Below are positions 1 through 7,680 of a stretch of DNA of 64,000 bases, piece by piece. The translations under genes and the position numbers were made by a program. Source of the stretch: Pseudomonas sp. MIACH (GTDB lineage Bacteria > Pseudomonadota > Gammaproteobacteria > Pseudomonadales > Pseudomonadaceae); assembly GCF_001269925.1 (NCBI RefSeq), contig NZ_LHVO01000010.1, positions 1-64,000 of the forward strand, written 5' to 3'. Below the pieces are notes generated by a model, which was given only the letters and a program-made list of their open reading frames with translations, ran no database searches and was not told where the DNA came from. Numbering within the stretch: the stretch's first letter is position 1; the number at the start of each line of letters is the position of its first letter.

Positions 1-68
1 ATAATTGATTATTTTTGAATTGATTATTCTTTAATTGCATTTATTGGTCTTGAAGTAGATGCGGCCCA

Positions 69-96
69 TGTGGGAGGGGGCTTGCCCCCTCCCACA
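69..96. repeat. REP palindrome (GTGGGAGGGGGC family)
   Basis: A 12-bp arm TGTGGGAGGGGG is followed by a CTTG loop and a matching CCCCCTCCCACA arm. The same family recurs at about 3443, 4992, 27171, 41719, 52023 and 60610, always between genes or at gene ends. It lies downstream of the reverse-strand rhodanese gene, where it could act as a transcription end or mRNA-stabilising hairpin. Confidence 0.85.
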
Positions 97-126
97 GAGA
101 TCTGTGCTGGACCTGCAAAAAACTGA

Positions 127-1710
127 TCAGATCACATAGAACCCATGTGTCCCATCACGGGCCAACTGGTCGACCAAACCGAACTCCCAATCCAGATAAG
201 CCTGCATGGCTTCCTTGGGGTTGTCGGTGCCTTCGTACGGCCGGCGGTAGCGGTCGATACGCGGTGAGGCCAGGTGGGTTTCGCCTTGTTCCAGTGGCAG
301 TTGCGCGTTGATCCAGGCGGCGGTGCCGTCTTGCAGCAGGAACACTTGCTTGCCGGTGATCGCTTCGACTTCGGCCACCGCCAGGCGCGCCAGTTGGCTG
401 CTGCCGCAGGTCAGTACATAACGCTGGGCGGCGGGCACCTTGGCCAGGGCCTCGGGCAGTTGCGCGCGCAACACCCACCAGGCGCCGGGGATGTGGCGCT
501 TCACGTAGTTGGCGCTGGCGGTGAAATCCAGCACCACGGTGTCGCCATGGGTGAGCCATTCGGCGAGGGTGTGCGGGCTGATCAGCTCGGCCTGGGGCGG
601 CGCGGGGACCGGCGCGACCCAGGCGCCTTCTTCTCTGAAGTGCGCCGCTTGCAGGTCATCCAGCACATGCACGTCCCAGCCCAGTTGGGCCAGCCAGGAC
701 GCGGACATATTCGCCCGCACGCCATCGTCATCCGCGAGCACCAGGCGTGCCCCGCGCACGCTGGCGACATGGTCGGTTTCCTGCACCAGTTGGCCGCCAG
801 GGGTGGAGCGCGCGCCGGGCAGGTGGCCGGCTTCGAATTCTTCCGGGGTGCGCACATCGAACAGGTAGGTGGTGCGGGTGGTGTCCTGCTGCCAGGCGTG
901 CAAGTCGGTGAGGGTGGCACGGCCGACGCGGGCCTTGTCGGCGACGCGGCGTGCGTCAACGGCAGCGATCTGGCGGTGTTCTTCCGAAGTCGGAGCAAAG
1001 CGCCGCGACTGACCGTGGGCAAGTTTCTGCCCGGCCAGGGTCCAGCCGATGGTGCCGTTGCGCAGTGCAGACACCGGGTTGGCCACGCCGGCATTGATCA
1101 GCGACTGGGTGCCGATAATGCTGCGGGTGCGCCCGGCGCAGTTGACGATGATGCGGGTGGCCGGGTCGGGCGCCAGTTCCCGGGCGCGCAACACCAGCTC
1201 GGCACCGGGCACGCTGATGCCGGTGGGGATGCTCATGGTTTGATATTCGTCGAAACGGCGGGCGTCGAGCACTACCACATCGGCCTGGCTGTCGAGCAGC
1301 GCCTGCACTTCTTCAGCGGCGAGGGACGGCGTGTGGCGCTCGCTCTCCACCAGCTCGCCAAAGGCCTTGCTCGGCACGTTCACATCGATAAACAGCTCGC
1401 CACCGGCCCGGCGCCAACCGTCCAGGCCGCCTTCCAGCAGGCTGACCTGGGTGTAGCCCAGCGCAACCAGGCGTTCGGCGGCACGGGTGGCCAGGCCTTC
1501 ACCGTTGTCGTAGACGGTGACCTGGGTATCGCGGCGTGGAATGCGCGAATACACCTCCAGTTCCAGCTTGGACAGCGGGATATTCGCCGCGAACAGCGGG
1601 TGGGATTCGGCAAACGGCGCTTCTTCGCGCACGTCGACCAGGGCGAGTTCTTCGTGGTCCAACAGGGCCTGGCGAATCTGCGCGAAGCTACGGGTCGATA
1701 CGGTGGTCAT
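127..1710 (-). CDS. four-domain rhodanese-like sulfurtransferase
   Basis: A 527-residue cytoplasmic protein built of four rhodanese-like modules, at about residues 1-105, 125-235, 255-365 and 375-475. Modules 2 and 4 keep a candidate persulfide-forming cysteine (C191 in the loop CAGRTR; C435 in CGSSQL). Modules 1 and 3 have no cysteine at the equivalent place, so they are probably structural. Rhodaneses move sulfane sulfur from thiosulfate, persulfides or 3-mercaptopyruvate to an acceptor. The ATG overlaps the stop of the upstream cysteine dioxygenase gene by 4 bp (ATGA), so the two are almost certainly co-translated and act in cysteine/sulfane-sulfur handling. The substrate cannot be told from sequence. 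Confidence 0.9.
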   Translation of the reverse strand: MTTVSTRSFAQIRQALLDHEELALVDVREEAPFAESHPLFAANIPLSKLELEVYSRIPRRDTQVTVYDNGEGLATRAAERLVALGYTQVSLLEGGLDGWRRAGGELFIDVNVPSKAFGELVESERHTPSLAAEEVQALLDSQADVVVLDARRFDEYQTMSIPTGISVPGAELVLRARELAPDPATRIIVNCAGRTRSIIGTQSLINAGVANPVSALRNGTIGWTLAGQKLAHGQSRRFAPTSEEHRQIAAVDARRVADKARVGRATLTDLHAWQQDTTRTTYLFDVRTPEEFEAGHLPGARSTPGGQLVQETDHVASVRGARLVLADDDGVRANMSASWLAQLGWDVHVLDDLQAAHFREEGAWVAPVPAPPQAELISPHTLAEWLTHGDTVVLDFTASANYVKRHIPGAWWVLRAQLPEALAKVPAAQRYVLTCGSSQLARLAVAEVEAITGKQVFLLQDGTAAWINAQLPLEQGETHLASPRIDRYRRPYEGTDNPKEAMQAYLDWEFGLVDQLARDGTHGFYVI

Positions 1711-2318
1711 AGGGCAGGGCTCTTTTCTTTGGACAAGTCCCAGATATTCGGGAGGAAGGCGTTGGAATAACCGGAGATAAACAGTTTCTCGCTGCCGTCG
1801 GGCTGGTACACCGCACGGCGCACCGCGCCGATATTGGCGCCGTACACATGAATGCTGATCGACACCTGGTCGCTGTGGGCGTTGCTCACCTGATGGATGT
1901 CGCCGACCTTGGGCGACACCGCCTCGACCTGGCCCGGCACCAGTTGAATCGGCTGGCCTTCGGCGACCAGGCTGCCGTCGGGCGCGCGTTGGAAGCCTTG
2001 GGAAAACTCTGCACCGCGCAACATGCCGATCAGACCCCAGACCCGATGGTCGTGGATCGGCGTGCTTTGCCCCGGCCCCCAGACAAAGCTGACGATGCTG
2101 AAACGCTGGCGCGAATCGGCATGCAGCAAGAACTGCTGGTAGCGCTCGGGATCGGGTTGGGCAAATTCATCGGGGAGCCAGTCGTCATGGCTGACCAGTT
2201 GCGCCAGCAGCTTGCCGCCACGGTGCAACAGGTCGCCTTCGCGTGGATTGCCGTCGATCAATTCCGCCAGGGCGCCTATGAAGGCTCTGAGTCTCTCGGG
2301 GTGTCGGGCCTGGGTCAT
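1707..2318 (-). CDS. cysteine dioxygenase family protein (cupin)
   Basis: A 203-residue mononuclear iron cupin. The three-histidine metal site is visible as PIHDH (H89, H91) and GDIHQV (H142), the pattern of the cysteine/3-mercaptopropionate dioxygenase family, which oxidises a thiol to its sulfinate with O2. A GGAAGTG ribosome binding site precedes the ATG. It is the first gene of a two-gene operon with the rhodanese and is divergent from a LysR regulator, the usual arrangement for a regulated catabolic unit. Whether L-cysteine or 3-mercaptopropionate is the substrate is not decided here. Confidence 0.88.
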   Translation of the reverse strand: MTQARHPERLRAFIGALAELIDGNPREGDLLHRGGKLLAQLVSHDDWLPDEFAQPDPERYQQFLLHADSRQRFSIVSFVWGPGQSTPIHDHRVWGLIGMLRGAEFSQGFQRAPDGSLVAEGQPIQLVPGQVEAVSPKVGDIHQVSNAHSDQVSISIHVYGANIGAVRRAVYQPDGSEKLFISGYSNAFLPNIWDLSKEKSPAL

Positions 2319-2369
2319 GGCACTTCCATCGTGTGGTCGCAGGGATGGGTTTATCTAAGCATAATGTTT

Positions 2370-2385
2370 ATAGTTAATATGCTAT
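2370..2385. promoter_or_regulatory. candidate LysR operator between cysteine dioxygenase and LysR genes
   Basis: An AT-rich dyad ATAG-N8-CTAT lies in the 216-bp divergent intergenic region, close to the cysteine dioxygenase start. LysR-type regulators usually bind AT-rich interrupted dyads in such divergent regions. The assignment is by position and symmetry only. Confidence 0.35.
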
Positions 2386-2534
2386 TGTTTAATGATTAGC
2401 TTATAGCTGAAGGTAATTTAGAACCGGTCTGAATAGCGTTAGACGTTATCGATTGCAGCACGGGCTATTCACGCCACGTTCCTGCAACTATGCTTCACAC
2501 ACATCTTAATGACTGTTCTCTATGTGCGGCCCAA

Positions 2535-3440
2535 ATGAAAATTGACGATATCGATGCCTTTGTCGAAGTGATTCGTTGCCAGTCCATCAGCCATGCCGCC
2601 GAGTCGTTGCAATTGACCCAGCCGGCCATTACCCGCCGCGTGCAGAACTTCGAGCAGGCGCTGGGCGTGGAGCTGTTCGACCGCAACACCAAACCCCTCA
2701 AACCGACGTTGATCGGCACCCGCGTCTATGAGCAGTGCCGGTTGATCCTGCGCGAGATGGATGCCCTGCGCGAGCTGGTGGCCACCGACGCACCGCCCAC
2801 CGGCCTGCTGCGCCTGGGTGTGCCGCAGACCATCGGCGATGTGGTGCTGCTGGATGCGCTCAAGCACCTGCGCAACGAATACCCTGACTTGCGTGCCCAG
2901 GTCGCCACCGGCTGGGGCAGCCAGTTGGTGGGCAAGATCGAACGCGGCGAACTGGACGCGGCGGCGGCGCTGTTCCCGGCAGGCAAGATCTTCCCGGACA
3001 ACATCGTCGGCGAGTCCATCGGCAAGATGGAACTGGTGGTGGTCTGCGCCAAGGCCCAGTTGCCGAAAAAGCCGTGCAAGCTGGCCGATGTGTACCAGAA
3101 CGGCTGGGTCCTCAACCCGGACGGCTGCGGCTTCCGTGCCGGCTTGCAGCGCACCTTGTCCGATCAGGGCCTGGCCCTGCGGGTCAACCTGGAGACCTTC
3201 GGCACCGAGCTGCAACTGGGCCTGGTGGCGGACGGCCTGGGCTTGGGCCTGGTGCCCCGGCCGTTGCTGGAGCGCAGTGCACACCGCGAGCAACTGGCAG
3301 TGATGCCGCTCAAGGATTTCAAGCCGGTGATGGATTTGTGGCTGATCTATCCGCACTTCCTGGGCAACCTGCAGGGGCCGGTGGATGCGTTTGGCAAGCG
3401 GGTGGCGGCGTCCCTGCATAAAGTCCGCAACGCCGCGTAA
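2535..3440 (+). CDS. LysR-family transcriptional regulator
   Basis: A 301-residue LysR regulator with an N-terminal winged helix (MKIDDIDAFVEVIR..., with AAESLQLTQPAITRRVQNFE as the helix-turn-helix) and a C-terminal periplasmic-binding-like effector domain. An in-frame ATG at 2490 would add 15 residues. I prefer 2535 because LysR proteins normally begin a few residues before this helix; neither ATG has a strong ribosome site. The gene is divergent from the cysteine dioxygenase/rhodanese operon, which is the likeliest target. The effector is unknown. Confidence 0.88.
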   Translation: MKIDDIDAFVEVIRCQSISHAAESLQLTQPAITRRVQNFEQALGVELFDRNTKPLKPTLIGTRVYEQCRLILREMDALRELVATDAPPTGLLRLGVPQTIGDVVLLDALKHLRNEYPDLRAQVATGWGSQLVGKIERGELDAAAALFPAGKIFPDNIVGESIGKMELVVVCAKAQLPKKPCKLADVYQNGWVLNPDGCGFRAGLQRTLSDQGLALRVNLETFGTELQLGLVADGLGLGLVPRPLLERSAHREQLAVMPLKDFKPVMDLWLIYPHFLGNLQGPVDAFGKRVAASLHKVRNAA

Positions 3441-3442
3441 CC

Positions 3443-3472
3443 CTGTGGGAGGGGGCTTGCCCCCGATGACGG
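3443..3472. repeat. REP half-element, left flank of a repeat island
   Basis: CTGTGGGAGGGGGCTTGCCCCCGATGACGG starts 2 bp after the LysR stop codon. An inverted relative (CCATCGGGGGCAAGCCCCT) lies at about 3854-3874. The two look like the halves of one bipartite REP unit separated by some 380 bp of other repeat DNA. Confidence 0.75.
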
Positions 3473-3635
3473 CCTCTGGGCCGACCATTTTTTTGGATTG
3501 GACCGGGTACATATCCGTTGCTGCGGTAACGGCGGCTTAGGGTTCCGCCCTGACGGCGGCTCACTTTGGAAAAGCCCCAAAGTAAGCAAAGGGCTCTTGC
3601 CCCACCACTCGGCACCTCGCCTAGGCTCAGTGTGC

Positions 3636-3745
3636 CCGGAATCCGACAGTGATTTGGGGGGCCGCCGCCACGCGCCATCCATGGCGCGGGGCGGCTAAAC
3701 CGGCATCCCTGCCGGTTTACCCCCTAAATCACTGTCGGATTCCGG
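3636..3745. repeat. nested 110-bp palindrome (three-stem structure)
   Basis: Two perfect 20-bp outer arms (3636-3655 and 3726-3745, beginning CCGGAATCCGACAG) are extended inward by a G-run against a C-run. Inside are two more perfect stems: GCGCCAT/ATGGCGC (3672-3687) and AAACCGGCA/TGCCGGTTT (about 3697-3718). The whole can fold into a cloverleaf-like shape. It may be a non-autonomous mobile repeat or encode a structured RNA; no flanking duplication was identified. Confidence 0.75.
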
Positions 3746-3769
3746 CCAGCGTGGTTAACGGGGCGCCTG

Positions 3770-3805
3770 AGATCAAGATCAAGATCAAGATCAAAAGCAA
3801 GATCA
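3770..3805. repeat. AGATCA hexamer tandem array
   Basis: Six consecutive 6-bp units: four perfect AGATCA, one AAAGCA, then AGATCA again. It lies just outside the large palindrome. Such an array can change copy number by slippage. Confidence 0.85.
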
Positions 3806-3853
3806 AGGGCGGCTCGCTTCGCATCGGTGTTAGCGTTGCGGGAGATACTCATG

Positions 3854-3874
3854 GCCATCGGGGGCAAGCCCCTC
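3854..3874. repeat. REP half-element, right flank of the repeat island
   Basis: CCATCGGGGGCAAGCCCCT is the inverted partner of the REP half at 3443-3472. It closes the repeat island. Confidence 0.65.
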
Positions 3875-3970
3875 TTATCAAACTTAAAATAACTGAATGA
3901 TTTTAGGGGGTTAAAATTTCACCCTGAAGTCTTGAGTCCTGCCTGAACAATTTCAGGCGACCGCATTCTT

Positions 3971-3990
3971 GTGGCAAGCCCGCTCGCCAC
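3971..3990. repeat. REP-like palindrome GTGGCAAGCCCGCTCGCCAC
   Basis: An imperfect palindrome with GTGGC/GCCAC ends, a variant of the GTGGCGAGCGGGCTTG repeat also seen near 27078. From here to the aldolase start (4175) the DNA is AT-rich and probably holds that gene's promoter; no clear -35/-10 pair can be assigned. Confidence 0.5.
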
Positions 3991-4174
3991 AGCTTGCTGC
4001 GCGACAGCGCTGCGTCGAAGAGGTCGTGGGATCTACCACATTTGCCCTGAATTATTGGTAAGGGTTATATGAAAAAAAATAATAATTAGCTTAGATTAAA
4101 ATGTGCTTTTTATTATTTTTGGTCATCCCCTAGGCTTGCCTGGAAGTCCTTAAGGCCATCCAGGAAGTTTTGCC

Positions 4175-4969
4175 ATGAGCAGCGTCACCTCGATCACCAA
4201 TCTCACCAGCAATGTTCGCCAGCGCGTTACCCCGCAAGAGTGGGAGGTGCGCGTCAAACTGGCCGCCGCTTATCGCCTGGCCGCTTTGTACAAGTGGACC
4301 GATCACATCTATACCCACTTCTCCGCCCGTGTACCGGGGCCGGAGGAGCATTTTCTGATCAACGCCTTCGGGCTGTTGTTTGATGAAATCAGCGCGTCCA
4401 ACCTGGTCAAGGTCGACCTCGACGGCACTATCGTCGACGACCCTACCGGCCTGGGCATCAACTACGCCGGTTATGTGATCCACAGCGCGATCCACGGCGC
4501 ACGCCATGACCTGCAGGCGGTGCTGCACACCCATACCCGCGACGGCATTGCGGTGTCGGCGCAAAAGGACGGGCTGCTGCCGATCTCCCAGCATTCCATT
4601 GGTTTTTCCGGGCGTGTGGCGTACCACGGCTATGAAGGCATTGCCCTCGACCTGGACGAGCGTGAGCGCCTGGTCGCGGACCTGGGTGACAAGAGCGTGA
4701 TGATCCTGCGCAACCATGGCTTGTTGACTGCCGGTGTCAGTGTTGAACATGCATTTGCGCAGCTGCAACAGCTGGAGCGCGCGTGCAATATTCAGGTCGC
4801 GGCGCAGGCGGCGGGGAATGCGGAGCTGATCTTCCCACCAGCCGAAGTGGTGGAAAAGGTCGAGCAGCAGGCCAAGGCACACGCCAGTGGCGAAGGACCG
4901 GGGGTGGCGCGGCATTGGAATGCGCTGATTCGGCAGTTGGAGCGGACTGATACCGACTACAAGAACTGA
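4175..4969 (+). CDS. class II aldolase/adducin family protein
   Basis: A 264-residue protein of the class II aldolase/adducin fold, whose members are zinc-dependent aldolases, epimerases or decarboxylases acting on phosphorylated or free sugar acids. Candidate metal ligands are in VLHTHTRDG (about residues 113-121) and LRNHGLL (about 180), in the family order. AGGAAG lies upstream of the ATG. It stands alone and converges on the flavin monooxygenase gene. The substrate is not predictable; some members of this fold occur in sulfur or sugar-acid clusters, so a link to the neighbouring sulfur genes is only a guess. Confidence 0.82.
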   Translation: MSSVTSITNLTSNVRQRVTPQEWEVRVKLAAAYRLAALYKWTDHIYTHFSARVPGPEEHFLINAFGLLFDEISASNLVKVDLDGTIVDDPTGLGINYAGYVIHSAIHGARHDLQAVLHTHTRDGIAVSAQKDGLLPISQHSIGFSGRVAYHGYEGIALDLDERERLVADLGDKSVMILRNHGLLTAGVSVEHAFAQLQQLERACNIQVAAQAAGNAELIFPPAEVVEKVEQQAKAHASGEGPGVARHWNALIRQLERTDTDYKN

Positions 4970-4991
4970 TCTCCAGCCAGGTGAAGATCAA

Positions 4992-5021
4992 AATGTGGGA
5001 GGGGCAAGCCCCTCCCATATT
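4992..5021. terminator. REP-type hairpin between convergent genes
   Basis: AATGTGGGAGGGGC, an AA loop, then GCCCCTCCCATATT forms a strong hairpin followed by TGGTTTTG. It lies between the convergent aldolase and monooxygenase genes and can serve as a bidirectional transcription end. Confidence 0.6.
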
Positions 5022-5040
5022 GGTTTTGTAGTGTTCTGGC

Positions 5041-6123
5041 TTACGCGACCTGTTTGGCCTGCTCGCGTTCAGCAATCAGCTGGCGGGTGAGGGGGATCAA
5101 CCGCTTGCCATAGTCGATCGCATCATTGAGCGGATCAAACCCACGGATCAGGAAGGTGGTGATGCCGAGGTCGTAATAATCGAGCAATGCCTCAGCCACC
5201 TGTTCGGCGGTCCCCACCAACGAGGTGGAGTTCCCCTGCGCCCCCAGCAACCCCGCAATCCCCGTCCACAGACGCTTGTCCAGCCGCGAGCCCTGCGCCG
5301 CCGCCGCCAGCAACCGGCGCGAGCCTTCATTCGGCGGTTCACGCCGCACAAAGCCATTCTTCTCGGCCAACTCGGTGGCCTGTTGCAGGATGCTGTCGGC
5401 ACGCGCCCATGCCTGTTCTTCGGTTGCGGCGAGGATCGGTCGCAGCGACAGGCTGAAGCGAATCGTGCGCCCATGCTTGGCAGCCTCGGCGCGCACCTGG
5501 GTCACGATCTCGCGTACCTGCTCATAGGTTTCGCCCCACAGCGCATACACATCGGCATGCTTGCCTGCCACTTCAATCGCGGCCTTGGAAGAGCCGCCAA
5601 AGTACAGCGGGATATGCGGCTGCTGCGGCGACTTCACCGCGGAGTGCGCGCCTTCGACCTGGTAGTAGGTGCCGGCAAAGTCGAAGGGCTGGTCGCTGGT
5701 CCATTCCTGGCGTACCACGCTCAGGTATTCATCGGTGCGCGCGTAGCGTTCGTCCTTGCCGATATGGCTGCCATCGGCGCGCAGTTCACGGTCGTCGCCG
5801 CCGGTGATGATGTGCACGGCGGTGCGCCCGCCATTGAACACATCAAGGGTGGCGAACTGGCGGGCGGCCAGGGTGGGTTGGGCGAAGCCCGGACGGTGGG
5901 CGATCAGGAACTGCAGTTTTTTTGTCACGCTGGCGGCATGGGAGGCGATCAGCGTGCTGTCCGGGCTGTTGGAATGGAACGCCACCAGCGCGCGGTCAAA
6001 ACCGGCTTCTTCGTGGGCGCGGGCCACGGTTTCCACGTAGTCCGGTTGCAGGGTAGGGCCGCTGCGCGGGTGGATCTCGGAAGCGTGGTGACCGCCGATA
6101 TAGCCGATGAATTCAATGCTCAT
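5041..6123 (-). CDS. LLM-class flavin-dependent monooxygenase, SsuD-like
   Basis: A 360-residue bacterial-luciferase-like protein beginning MSIEFIGYIGGHH. Family features include ALVAFHSNSPDS, LQFLIAHRPG, GGRTAVHIITGGDD and PLYFGGSSKAA, close in pattern to FMNH2-dependent alkanesulfonate monooxygenases (SsuD/MsuD) that release sulfite from sulfonates. AAGGA precedes the chosen ATG; an upstream in-frame start would add 22 unconserved residues. No reductase or ABC transporter is adjacent, so FMNH2 must come from elsewhere. The exact substrate (sulfonate, sulfone or other) is unknown. Its sulfur role fits the nearby cysteine dioxygenase and rhodanese genes. Confidence 0.85.
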   Translation of the reverse strand: MSIEFIGYIGGHHASEIHPRSGPTLQPDYVETVARAHEEAGFDRALVAFHSNSPDSTLIASHAASVTKKLQFLIAHRPGFAQPTLAARQFATLDVFNGGRTAVHIITGGDDRELRADGSHIGKDERYARTDEYLSVVRQEWTSDQPFDFAGTYYQVEGAHSAVKSPQQPHIPLYFGGSSKAAIEVAGKHADVYALWGETYEQVREIVTQVRAEAAKHGRTIRFSLSLRPILAATEEQAWARADSILQQATELAEKNGFVRREPPNEGSRRLLAAAAQGSRLDKRLWTGIAGLLGAQGNSTSLVGTAEQVAEALLDYYDLGITTFLIRGFDPLNDAIDYGKRLIPLTRQLIAEREQAKQVA

Positions 6124-6381
6124 GGTCTGTCCTTGTCGAGTAGGGGGTGAGTACCTCCGCCGGGCAGGGGGTCGGTCATGCTCGTCCACGGTAGGGGCCG
6201 CGACAGCCGGTGTAAAATGCCGTTTGGTTCTAACCTAATTATTAAAATAGAGAATCATGTTTGTGTTAAGTAATCAGGAAATTGCATTTTGACTGCGTTG
6301 CTGACGCGAGATAACGTTGTGTTTTTTTCGGGCCTGAGGTCTGATGAGCGCCGAAAACGGCACCTCGAAGGTTAAGCAGTG

Positions 6382-7002
6382 ATGCGGGCAGAACTTGCGC
6401 AATATGGCGGCATTACCGTCATGATTCCGGCCGCACTCATGATTGCTGTCTGGTTAAGGTATTCCAGCCCGTCCGCATTGCGGGCCTGGGTACTAACGGT
6501 GGGTATTACTTATTCGATGGTGGCGGCCAGCAAGTTGCTGTTTAAAGGCTGGGGATTATCGTCCCAGCCGCTGGATATTGCGGTGATCAGTGGCCACGCC
6601 ATGAACACCTGTTTAATGGTCACGGTGGCGATAAGTTTGTTGGCCCGCCAGTTCAACTTGGCCTGGCGTTGGCCCGCGGCGTTGCTGGGGTTAACGATAA
6701 GTCTCGGGTTCAGTGCTTATTGTGTCGCGCCTTATATACATCCACTGAATGAAGCCCTGGCCGGTGCCGTACTGGGGGCGACAGCCGCCATTGCCTTTCT
6801 GTGGCGCATCGACGCCGCGCCCATCAGGCTGTCCCCCAGGTTCATGGGCGGCGGGCTGGTGTTTTTGCTGCTCTGTGCGCTGCTGCCCAAGTACAACGCG
6901 GAGTTGCTGCTCAACCGCGTTGCAGTGGCCCTGTCAGGCGCCGACCAAGCCCATCAAGAGCCTGCCTGGCGACTGGAAACGGCGCAGAGAAAGGCCGAGT
7001 AA
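6382..7002 (+). CDS. PAP2-like integral membrane protein
   Basis: A 206-residue protein with about six hydrophobic segments. Parts resemble PAP2-type lipid phosphatases: ISGHAMNTC looks like the PSGH motif and YIHPLNEALAG like the histidine motif with Glu for Asp. The arginine-containing first and third motifs are not seen, so activity is uncertain. Start: GTG 6379 or ATG 6382, with AAGG about 9-12 nt upstream. Its 3' end overlaps the convergent small gene by 49 bp. It borders the capsule locus, and PAP2 enzymes can recycle undecaprenyl pyrophosphate, so a role in carrier-lipid turnover is possible but only inferred. Confidence 0.6.
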   Translation: MRAELAQYGGITVMIPAALMIAVWLRYSSPSALRAWVLTVGITYSMVAASKLLFKGWGLSSQPLDIAVISGHAMNTCLMVTVAISLLARQFNLAWRWPAALLGLTISLGFSAYCVAPYIHPLNEALAGAVLGATAAIAFLWRIDAAPIRLSPRFMGGGLVFLLLCALLPKYNAELLLNRVAVALSGADQAHQEPAWRLETAQRKAE

Positions 7003-7286
7003 GTCGCCAGGTCCAGGGCCAGGTTGCTTTCCACCATCAGCGCCAGCAAGGTCGTCTGCGCGTTGAAGCGTCGCGCATTGCCACGGCGCCGCGCGCGCTT
7101 CATCTGTTGGAACAGCGCATGGGTGATCTGCTCGCGGGAGCTGCCTCGCAACTGGTCCAGCCAGCGGCCGATGGCCCGGGTGTTGCGCTGGTACTGCGCG
7201 CCCAGCACCGGCTCGGCAAACCCCTCGAATATCCCCGTCAGCCGGCGCAGCGCATAGCCGCGTCTCAAGCCCGCCCACAGGCTCAT
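6954..7286 (-). CDS. small hypothetical protein, second gene of a two-gene unit
   Basis: A 110-residue basic protein with no recognised domain (MSLWAGLRRGYALRRL... with many Arg and a hydrophobic last third). Its ATG overlaps the stop of the upstream small gene by 4 bp (ATGA), which supports both frames. Its end overlaps the convergent PAP2-like gene by 49 bp. The unit is transcribed away from wzb and shares the intergenic region carrying the paired 17-bp motif, so it may be co-regulated with the capsule. Function unknown. Confidence 0.6.
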   Translation of the reverse strand: MSLWAGLRRGYALRRLTGIFEGFAEPVLGAQYQRNTRAIGRWLDQLRGSSREQITHALFQQMKRARRRGNARRFNAQTTLLALMVESNLALDLATYSAFLCAVSSRQAGS

Positions 7287-7591
7287 GGCCGCTCCTCGGT
7301 GCCGCAGATATTGGCCAGCAGTTCGGCCGTCTTGACCTGCATGAACTGGCTGTCGCCGCGACTTTCCACGCACAGGCACACCGACAGCGCATCACTGACC
7401 TGCAACTTGAAGCGCCAGTCGGCAAAGACCATGGAAAACCCGGCGCCGGACGCGTCGCTGTCCAGTGAGTTGTCGGCATACAGCACCTGTATGCGTTCGA
7501 CGACATGGGTTGAATTATGCACTTCCACATGAATATTTCCCGAAGAAGGAAATAGGCCAATACGCTCTACCAATAACTTTGAAGTGTTCAT
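7283..7591 (-). CDS. small hypothetical protein, first gene of a two-gene unit
   Basis: A 102-residue soluble protein starting MNTSKLLVERIGLFPSSG. No known domain is recognised; alternating polar and hydrophobic strands (HVEVHNSTHVVERIQVLY, MVFADWRFKLQV) suggest a small beta-rich fold. An upstream in-frame ATG at 7624 is less likely. It is divergent from the wzb-wzc operon across 229 bp that contains two 17-bp motif copies. Function unknown. Confidence 0.6.
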   Translation of the reverse strand: MNTSKLLVERIGLFPSSGNIHVEVHNSTHVVERIQVLYADNSLDSDASGAGFSMVFADWRFKLQVSDALSVCLCVESRGDSQFMQVKTAELLANICGTEERP

Positions 7592-7652
7592 GGCCGTCCC
7601 CTGTCTGCTGCATTCAAACGGCACTTTATTATGCGGGGGTGGAAAAATACCG

Positions 7653-7669
7653 GAATGTTATTTTTAGTC
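7653..7669 (+). promoter_or_regulatory. capsule-box motif copy 1, upstream of wzb operon
   Basis: GAATGTTATTTTTAGTC. It is 16/17 identical to copy 2, 28 bp downstream, and shares GAATGTTA, TT and GTC with the copy upstream of the regulatory operon (31039-31055, reverse strand). A tandem arrangement of two sites on the same face is typical for OmpR-type winged-helix activators. Confidence 0.6.
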
Positions 7670-7680
7670 GGTTAATACCC

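Larger units (their letters stand above)
3480..3850. repeat. composite repeat island with no gene
   Basis: This part of the 734-bp gap between LysR and the aldolase holds no convincing gene. It has a G/C-rich stretch with short stems (ACTTTGG/CCAAAGT near 3560-3582), a long nested palindrome (3636-3745) and a hexamer tandem array (3770-3805). From memory, the segment around 3525-3635 resembles a multicopy intergenic sequence of pseudomonads. Short ORFs here follow the repeat and lack ribosome sites. Confidence 0.6.

Noticed and set aside
3498..3900. Short frames in the repeat island after the LysR gene
   Set aside because: They follow the palindromes and tandem repeats, have no ribosome sites and no recognisable protein features.
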